This document shows, piece by piece, positions 20,117 through 26,781 of a DNA stretch of 26,781 nucleotides. Numbering within the stretch: the stretch's first letter is position 1; every line of letters begins with the position of its first letter. Made by a program: the position numbers and the translations under genes. The notes beneath the pieces were generated by a model. That model saw only the letters and a program-made list of their open reading frames with translations. It was not told the origin of the DNA and ran no database searches. This DNA comes from Rhizopus sp. PT2906 (taxonomy: Eukaryota > Mucoromycota > Mucoromycetes > Mucorales > Rhizopodaceae): NCBI GenBank assembly GCA_025529335.1, contig JAMYHX010000557.1, positions 1-26,781 on the forward strand. The letters are read 5' to 3'.

Positions 20117-21721
20117 CTACTCAACGAAACCTCTAGCAAATTGACAGATGTAATCTACACTTTCCGATATAGCTTCGGAATCAAGGAGCTCGTCAGGCGA
20201 TTGACAGGGTGTCAGTGGTAAAACATTTGTATCATCTTTGCAGGTCCAATAATTGTCTGCACAGGAAGAGGAATGAGCAGATTCTTGTCGATTAGGTGAA
20301 CTTGTGGTCACCAATTGCTCAGTCACCAGTGACTTTCGACCCCAACAGACGTAAAAATTTAGATAAGACCGATTGATCAATCCTTCATTGATTATTCCTT
20401 GTATGGCTAATTCACATTCATCCAAAGAAAGGTTACATGCCTCCATGAATAGTCGTTTGCAGCTTCTGATGGAGTCAATAAGACAGCTATTGATACATGC
20501 CTTCATTGAACCAGGTTCTTCAAAAGCAAGGGTGGATACTTGTTGATGAATGTCTGTCAATTTTCCCAAATGTTCAAGGAGCATAGGCAATTTTTGTGTC
20601 CAGGTTACATCTATGCTATGTTGTTCATAGACGTACGAGACAACTAAGATAATTTGATGAGTTCATATGTATATATTTTATGAAATGAGTATATAGAATC
20701 CTACAGTTTTCAAATACTTGTGTGCCAGTAGGGCCAAGGTTTTTCAAAACGGGATCACAATCCCTTATTTCAAAATATCCACCAGGCTTGAGTACACGAA
20801 ATACTTCAGACATAACAAACTGTTCCAGAGAGAACAGACATTAGTTACTGAATCCTATCCAATTAGAATTAAACTAACCTGCATATCCGATTTAGAAAAG
20901 TAACTCCAAACAAGTCTCATGTGAATAAAATCAAAATACATATCCGGAAAAGGAAGTCCAGACGGGCCTAGGAAGTCAGTAGTCAAGAAATGGGCATTAC
21001 GAGGCTTGATGTTTTTAGGATAGCTTGTAACAAAATCAATGCCATAAAATTGAGCATCGGGAAAAGTGGAAGCCATTTCCATGATCCAAGTGCCAGGTCC
21101 ACAGACGATGTCTAGTACCCGAGGTACAGTGCCTTGTTTCTTCATAGACCGACAGCAATTTTCAAGAGGAGGAGTGATGGGCGTATGAGGACTAGAAACC
21201 GGATCCTTTGCGACAGAGATCGAGTTGGATAAGAGATCGTAAATTGGAGGGGAAAAATCGCTGCCAAACAAGTGTTTAACAACATAGTGCTACGTTAACA
21301 AGTATCCAAATTTAGAAAAAAACCGCCAAATACAAAAAAAAAGTTCATGCAAACTTACGACACTTAAAAGGTAGTCTTGAGCCATATCGTCAGCACCAAG
21401 AAAGTACTTTTCATCCTGGCATGCCTTGAGATTTAATTCGAGTGATGCTGAGCTGCTTATACTTTTGACTGTATTGTTCCTTAGAGAATGAATCGACACT
21501 TCCAAGCTGGATGATGGCTTGCTTAACATTCTTTGCATACATCCTTTCATGTCGCTAAGAATTGAGCTTGATCGACTAATAGAAGTGGTTCTTGAAGCAG
21601 AAATGGATTGGCAGTCTTTTCTACATGGTAATGGTTCTTCAAATTCTTGCTCATCACAGACAGCTTGATCACTTTGTTGTTTCTTCTTTTTATAAATTCC
21701 ACGAGAGGCAGCACTGCCCAT
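20117..21721 (-). CDS. SAM-dependent methyltransferase, putative myristoylated
   Basis: Four exons: 21721-21359, 21289-20879, 20819-20705, 20643-20117; introns 59-69 nt; 471 aa. The N terminus MGSAASRG fits the N-myristoylation pattern MGxxxS, so I take this ATG rather than the upstream in-frame one at 21760. A Ser-rich segment follows. The Rossmann-fold methyltransferase domain covers about residues 122-345: motif I RVLDIVCGPGTW (179-190), an acidic post-I region (QFYGIDF), LPFPDMYFDFIHMRLVW around motif II/III, and VFRVLKPGGYFEIRD. Motif I normally reads DxGCGxG; here the first Gly is Val. The C-terminal 100 residues are Ser/Thr-rich. Substrate unknown; similar proteins belong to the broad UbiE/LaeA-like group. 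Confidence 0.85.
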
Positions 21722-22496
21722 TCTGAGTTGTGTGTGTACTATAGCTTTGTTTAAAAGCAAAAAGGAGATTAAGAAAAGAAAAAGAAGAGATATTATAAGC
21801 TACCAATGTTCATTGTAAATCTTTTTTTTTTACTAATTTTGGTAATTATTTAAGTTTCAAACATCCGATAACCGATCTGTTCTAACGATCGTACTGCAAC
21901 TTAAACGAGATATAACCAAGGCACTTTTTACTTATTACTTTGATAGTTTGTATCAATAGAAATAACAAAGGTACTACTTTTATTACTATTATCTTCATAT
22001 TATCAATAGTGGATACCTCTTTTTTTTATTATTATTATTAAATATGTAATTCACCAACAATAAGGCAACCTATTAGAACACAATGGCAATTTTTTTGTGG
22101 TTTGACATTGGGCGGCACCAATGAGGTGAAATGGTCTTACGTCACATGACTCTCATCAATTTCTGCACATACTCACACTCACACACACACAACCAGTCTG
22201 AATGTAAAAGAAAATATATGCGTGTGAAGTTGTATCAACATTTTTAATTTGAATAATGTTTCACGTAAGTAGTCTTATTCCCACAGATCACAAATTGAAT
22301 CAATGAGAGAGTAACAACAACAACAACAACGTTTGTAATAATAATAATAAAAAGATGCATAGAAAGGGGGAATGACGTGTAAAAATGGTGTGGATATAAA
22401 GTATGCTTATGTTGGTGATTGTATACATTTACAATGATAAAAGCACAATGACGAAGTATGTAAAAATGATCATTTGATGTCATTGGTTTTGTCTAT
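21722..22496. promoter_or_regulatory. Methyltransferase upstream region with CCAAT and CRE-like sites, microsatellites
   Basis: A TATA-like TTATAATATC (about 21800-21790, minus) lies some 75 bp before the methyltransferase ATG. Farther up are inverted CCAAT boxes (ATTGG 22107-22111, CCAAT 22118-22122), a CRE-like TTACGTCA (22137-22144) and GTCACATGAC (22141-22150). Simple repeats: TTA (22026-22040), CA (about 22175-22190), ACA (about 22313-22330) and ATA (22337-22350). A 79-codon minus-strand frame at 22483-22244 is low-complexity and rejected as a gene. Confidence 0.4.
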
Positions 22497-24171
22497 TCAT
22501 TCTCTGTTGTTCACTTCTGTATTTATACTATCAACAATCGTAGTAGCAGTAGAGGCTCTTCGCTTCTTTGCATTCTCTTTCAGCATCTCCCATCGTTCTT
22601 TATATTTACTGACTAATGTTTTCTGTTTCTCATTTTGAATCTTCAACTGTCTATTCTCTTCTTCAAGTTCTCGTAATCGATTGACTATTATATAAATAAG
22701 TAAAAGAGGATATAGACTAAATGTCATTTACCTAAATCATTTCCTCCTCCTCCTCCTCCTATCAGTCCAGGATGTCGTATCGAATTTACATTAATCGAAC
22801 TGGCTCCTGTACTTGGAAGAGCGACTGCTGACAATCGCATGGAAGACTCATGGTGAGATTGCATAATTCGCTTAGCCTGTCGATGTACATCGTTTCTAAA
22901 TTGAATGATACTACTCTTTAGCGTATTCCCCTCTTCTGCTGCCTGTGATATTTTTTTATTAATATGCCTATCATTAATACAAAACACTTACCAACTCTAA
23001 TGCTTTAACACGTTTCGTAAGCAATGCAATCTGTTTTCTAAGCTTTTCATTTTCGTGTTGATAGAATTCTTTATTTTTCTCACTGTCATTTTCTCTAACA
23101 GATTATCATTAGAAACACAAATCACCAAAAATAGATATATATTTACTTTAAGGTATCATCTTTCCCAGTCGTGGTTATAGAATACTGTCGTTCTTGATAA
23201 TCTTTAGGTTTAGGAACAATATAGAATGATTCCATCATATTACTATTGTCCAATTGCAAATCATGATCAGTATCTGGATCCAAGGGTGTTTGGGTAACGA
23301 TTGGGACTGGTATATCATTTTCATTGAGAGGAGCAGAGGCAAATGCAACTGCTGGATTAATGAGATTTTGAACCAAGCCTTCGACTACTTCCAAGAATTT
23401 ATTAAACGGATCGTCATTCTCGTCATCCTATATACAATATATACCCATTATTAAGTCTACACAAGACAAACATCAAATCATACCACACAAAACGCTTACA
23501 TTTGACAACAACGCATAAGATTCTCCTATTCCATCTGCTCTTTGAAGTCCATCTTCGGATGACAGGTATTCACTTCTGTTTGCAAGTCTCGATACTAACA
23601 ATCCACTGTGTTTGTTATTATTACTGCTGCTATTACCCTTCTTATCTGGTAAAGCATTACGAAGTCCTCCACTTGAGCCCATCATTCTCATATTATTGTT
23701 ATGGTGCGCAGTCAACTGATTATCTTTTTGTGTTGTCATATTTTTCATTCGTTGTATCTTTCGATCCAAATCATTTGCCTTTCGTTTATGATTTGCTATA
23801 AGAAGCTGTAATGTTTTTGCAGTCTATCACACATGATTTAGTTATAGCATAAATAATATATTTATGTATATATATACCTCGGCATCTTTGACATCATTCA
23901 AAGCAATTTGAAATTGTTCTAAAGTTGTTAAGTTAGTTGCACATATCAATAAACCACTTTTTATTGTTCTATTACCTGCTGCCTTAAAGTGTGCTTCGGC
24001 AGCTTTTTCCCAAGATTCCTCTTCTTCAAAATCTTCTGCAGCATTTGCAAATCTATGTCCCTATATATCAAAATATTTCCCCCCTCTCCCCTTAGTCTTT
24101 TTTTAAGCCAAGATCAGCCTCTATTGACTTTTTTGTATACTTACAGCATTAACTGGTGCTTCTGTACTCAT
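22497..24171 (-). CDS. Atg38/NRBF2-like protein (MIT plus coiled coil)
   Basis: Eight exons: 24171-24145, 24060-23976, 23918-23878, 23823-23500, 23427-23147, 23094-22992, 22942-22732, 22684-22497; introns 47-84 nt, all in frame, 419 aa. Residues about 10-75 (GHRFANAAEDFE, SWEKAAEAHFKAAEQFQIAL, TAKTLQLLIANHKRKANDL) form the three-helix pattern of an MIT domain. A disordered middle follows, then two coiled coils, about 254-310 and 358-395 (RLRELEEENRQLKIQNEKQK). This order matches Atg38 of yeast and human NRBF2, which bridge and dimerize the autophagy-specific Vps34-Vps15-Atg14-Beclin 1 PI3-kinase complex. The protein is longer than both (226 and 287 aa). The assignment rests on architecture, not alignment; another MIT protein is possible. 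The start lies 112 bp from a transposon end. Confidence 0.7.
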
Positions 24172-24280
24172 TGCTCAAGTCCAAAGAAAAGAAGGGAAAA
24201 AAAAAAATCAAACATAGCACGGACTTTGAAAATAGCATGGTGCAAAGCAAGTGTGATGCATAAATTAGTGTTGTGTCTTA

Positions 24281-24966
24281 TACAGTGCGTCCACTCCTAA
24301 ATCGGACGCTTTTTGAACTTCAGTTGGAACAAATTATGAACTTAAGTTTGAACATTATTTTTACTTCTTTATTTTACTCTTTATAATTCCTAATGAGCTT
24401 TTTTTTTTTACGTGAAGACGACTCCGACAACATTACAAAGGAAGATGGAACTGAAGCTATGGATTTCGAGATTGAAGGCGATCCTTACAATTTAAATAAA
24501 CTAACAGATTTCGAGGAATACCTGAAAAACAAACCTTTGAACGTCGAGATGTCTGAGAACAATAGTGGAGAAGCTGGTAGTAGTAAGAGTGTAAAAGGTA
24601 CTAGCTCAGATAAAGAGAAAAAATACATGTTACACGATGGAACTATCCGTGGGTTATTTTTTTATTGGAGGTTGCAAAAAGGCCAATCTGATTGCGCTGT
24701 GGCTTCCAGAGCCAATGTAAGTCGTAGTACCGCAAACAGCTGGCGCTAGAAGTATCTAAGCGACCCTGATGATTATGGAATGGAAAAAAAAAAGACCAAT
24801 CGCAGCCACAGACCAGTTTCTAAGCTTCAGGAGCCACACAAACGACATTTGATTGATTTTTTTTGATGAAAATCCATCTGATGTTATACACTCTTTTCGG
24901 AAAGTAAATTCGCCTGTGATCGAAAATAAATACACTCATGATGAGAACAAAATTCATGTTGCATGA
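24281..24966 (+). mobile_element. Truncated Tc1/mariner-like element (one end plus transposase fragment)
   Basis: The left end is a TA dinucleotide (24281-24282) followed by CAGTGCGTCCACTCC..., the form of Tc1/mariner terminal inverted repeats inserted at TA. About 110 bp inside begins a transposase-like frame on the same strand. No inverted copy of the end sequence was found to the right, so the element has lost its far side. The last recognisable coding sequence is near 24900; the right boundary is arbitrary. Confidence 0.55.
24393..24966 (+). pseudogene. Broken Tc1/mariner-type transposase, N-terminal part
   Basis: The frame opens with an acidic leader (DFEIEGDPYN...), then a helix-turn-helix-like stretch: HDGTIRGLFFYWRLQKGQSD, CAVASRANVSRSTANSWR. 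A TAG at 24747-24749 breaks it and the same frame resumes with KYLSDPDDYG ... NRSHRPVSKLQEPHKRHLIDFF. An 8-T run at 24857-24864 then shifts the frame; the next frame continues DENPSDVIHSF and ends at about 24966. The DDE catalytic domain is missing. This order of an N-terminal DNA-binding domain, K-x-N-R-x-RPVSxL and IDFFDENP agrees with Tc1-like transposases that I recall from Mucorales; I cannot search to confirm. Confidence 0.55.
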
Positions 24967-25038
24967 AATGTAAAATCGTCGTCGCCAAGAATATTTTCGT
25001 AATATTAACAAGCGGGCTCTGTCTTGGAGTTGAAATTA

Positions 25039-25059
25039 ACTCTCTCTCTCTCTCTCTTT
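25039..25059. repeat. (CT)n microsatellite
   Basis: About ten CT units between the transposase and resolvase-like remnants. Confidence 0.7.
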
Positions 25060-25105
25060 TGACATGATGTCGTTTTATTCAAACATATTTTTCTTTGTCG
25101 TCTTT

Positions 25106-25542
25106 TTACGCAAATAATTTTTTTATTTTATGACAACATTTTATAAAATTAATGTCAATAATTAATAAAAATACAGTAACATTGATCATATCTATAAAAA
25201 GAATAATGAAATCAATACTTTCAGCTTCACATGGAGATATACACATATAATACCTTGGGTGTTGCCGTGAACGTTTTTTAGTTTAGCTAATGTTTCAACA
25301 TCGTCTTTAACATCTCTTGAATCGATATTGCTACGTGCTTCAGATGAATACGATACGTAACATTTATCCACTTTACATCTATTGTATATATTATCCACCA
25401 TCTTTTGAATATTTTTATCTCTATAATTTGCGTATCCAGATGACTTGCGAACACATCCAATTAAAAGAAAATCTTTTTTTCAAATTTTGCAAGTGTTGTT
25501 GATAATTGGCAAGTCCAGACGTAATATTTTTCGCTATTGTCT
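25106..25542 (-). pseudogene. Remnant of a serine-resolvase-like element protein
   Basis: On the minus strand a possible exon begins after the acceptor TATTGTAG at 25543 (ETIAKNITSGLANYQQHLQNLKK). The frame must shift at a 7-T run (25474-25480; poly-A in sense) to continue DFLLIGCVRKSSGYANYRDK, then DNIYNRCKVDKCYVSYSS, SRDVKDDVETLAKLKN and GNTQ. A GTATTA...TTATAG intron of 62 nt (25253-25192) would extend it by DMINVTVFLLIID and more, to a stop at 25106. IGCVRKS resembles the IGYxRxS start of serine recombinases (catalytic Ser). I recall a multicopy Mucorales family with GYVRKS, RDV and GNTQD blocks, but cannot verify it. No C-terminal part or start codon is seen, so it is probably inactive. 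Confidence 0.4.
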
Positions 25543-25589
25543 CTACAATAGAAAATAAAATGTAAGTAAATGCTCATAGAAAAAAATTG

Positions 25590-26781
25590 ATTGTGGGTCG
25601 TGCCTACCACAATCGCCGTTGCCTCCACTCCGACCTCGGATGTGGTTATGTTCTTGGTAACTTCTCNGTCTGTTTGTAAAAGTTTAAATTCTTTATTCGG
25701 TCTTTCCATGAAATCAGAAGAACATGTAGTCATATTTGACAATGGCTATATTGCCTCCACTCCGACCTCGGATGTGGCTATGTTCTTGGTAATTTCTCCA
25801 AACACAGTGTTGACTATATCGGATCCACGCTTGTGCTGATCCTTTGGTCGGTAGTAATAGTCCTCGAAGGTGTTGCTTGTCAAACTCCAGTTCGTGTGCA
25901 ATTTTATTTGTTCTATTGGGACACCCAAAGACACTACCTTCGTGCTTGCTGCGGATCGCAAGGAATGTGCCTTGTACTTATTTGTGTTGATCCCAGAATC
26001 TTGCATTATGCGTTCCAGCCACCTGCTGACTGTTTTAGGTTGAATTGATTTTGCGGATGTACGGCCATTACCTAAGTATGCTAGGAACAATGTGTGTTCT
26101 TCCTCCAACGACATTCTAAAGTCCTTGGTACGTTGGATAAATGCCTTCAATGTTCGAACAGGACATAGGTTTTGATATTCGCCTAGGCCCAATTAGCTTG
26201 CTTTCGGCTTGATCTCTTTCGGCGTCCGTACAATTAATGTTACTCCAAGAAGCTGGTCATTCAACTCAATAAACGATACATCGCGATATTGTAAGCAACC
26301 TAAATCTGAACGTGGACGCCACATCGTAGCTATTGCTAAGAGTACCAGAGTCTTTTTTTGTAGTTGATCTAGCGATAGATTTTCTGTATTCCCCCAATCG
26401 TTGACCATCTGTAGCTGTGGATTGTTACCGAATATTTCTTCGATAGTTTATTCTTTGTTCTTTTTCTCGCTTAAAAGAATTGTTGAATCAATCTCTGCTC
26501 AGCGATATCAGGCCTGTTGCTATGGATAATTCGGAAAACTGAGGCTAGTGCTGATCTCACCACGTTGAGATGCTGTGACGAGTAGTTCTGAATTGATACC
26601 AAGTATCTTAACACCAGGTGGGGATCATACTCTGTTGGGTTTCTCTTTGGATTCTCTAAAAACACCAATTTGCCCAGTTTTTCCAATGGCGATTGTAGGC
26701 GTCGTTGGTTGACTTGCGGATAGCCCGAGCTAGAAACTTTGAAGTAGCTTCATCCATCCATTCTTTCTCCTGGTACATCCG
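25590..26781 (-). pseudogene. Tyrosine-recombinase (integrase-like) element remnant, cut by the window edge
   Basis: The coding sequence enters from the right edge (YQEKEWMDEATSKFLARAIR, RHWKNWANW), shifts frame near 26660, continues NPTEYDPHLVLRYLVSIQNY, stops at about 26471, resumes after another break near 26435 and is interrupted by TAA just before 26192. All catalytic blocks remain: Arg in MWRPRSDLG, HSLRSAAS (HxxR), HTNWS and the nucleophile Tyr in FEDYYYRP. This is the core of YR-type recombinases as found in Cryptons and DIRS-like elements, which move through site-specific recombination. Whether a reverse transcriptase lies to the right cannot be seen. With two frameshifts and stops this copy cannot make a full protein. 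Confidence 0.7.
25619..25798. repeat. Direct repeat of the recombinase C-terminal coding end
   Basis: A 46-bp unit at 25621-25666 recurs at 25753-25798 with two differences, offset 132 bp (44 codons). Both copies read in the same minus frame as E(V/I)TKNI(T/A)TSEVGVEA. An ambiguous base (n) at 25667 directly abuts one copy. Confidence 0.8.

Noticed and set aside
22244..22483. 79-codon minus frame downstream of the Atg38-like stop
   Set aside because: Low-complexity, formed by ATA and ACA repeats, with no splice link to the gene.
22724..22987. Independent small gene starting at 22987
   Set aside because: It is exon 7 of the Atg38-like gene read through its preceding intron; the CACAG acceptor at 22943 restores the frame.
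24283..25190. Complete transposon with a right-hand inverted repeat
   Set aside because: No inverted copy of the left end was found up to the window edge and the catalytic domain is missing.
1..26781. A biosynthetic gene cluster around the P450 and methyltransferase
   Set aside because: They are 8 kb apart with housekeeping genes between, and there is no backbone synthase, so co-function is not supported.

Overview
This window looks like nuclear DNA of an early-diverging filamentous fungus, most likely Mucoromycota and probably Mucorales. It is AT-rich and gene-dense. I reconstructed about 35 GT-AG introns by hand; most are 47-72 nt, with branch-like CTAAC/CTGAT motifs and CTAG/TTAG/ATAG/ACAG acceptors. 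Gene content (GDP-fucose-type transporter, Zn2Cys6 factor, DSF2/Nif1-like Sel1 protein, Atg38-like protein) and the mobile-element remnants fit that group. No species is claimed.

Layout. 1-72: tRNA-Glu(CTC), minus. 793-2183: seven-exon GDP-fucose/nucleotide-sugar transporter, minus. 2409-4798: Zn2Cys6 transcription factor, minus; its zinc cluster lies on a separate short first exon. 5770-6228: decayed gene, minus. 6602-6656: 55-nt poly(T). 6768-7724: F-box protein, plus. 7786-10404: five-exon topoisomerase III alpha, minus. 10477-12060: intronless cytochrome P450, minus. 12855-15809: seven-exon coiled-coil protein of unknown function, plus. 16387-16636: small Cys-rich protein, plus. 16993-18882: six-exon Sel1-repeat protein, minus. 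20117-21721: four-exon SAM methyltransferase with a myristoylation-type N terminus, minus. 22497-24171: eight-exon Atg38/NRBF2-like MIT plus coiled-coil protein, minus.

The right end (24283-26781) is a mobile-element graveyard. It holds one end of a Tc1/mariner-like element with a broken transposase, then a remnant whose conserved block resembles the start of serine resolvases, then a tyrosine-recombinase remnant that runs off the window and has a duplicated C-terminal segment.

The intact genes look like ordinary, unrelated eukaryotic functions (Golgi sugar transport, DNA decatenation, transcription, ubiquitin targeting, autophagy, oxidation) rather than a cluster. Only the element remnants form a thematic group. 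I found no convincing new multi-gene system; the most unusual items are the resolvase-like remnant, the small Cys/His protein and the unassigned 875-aa coiled-coil protein. Exon coordinates are hand-built and unverified by transcripts.
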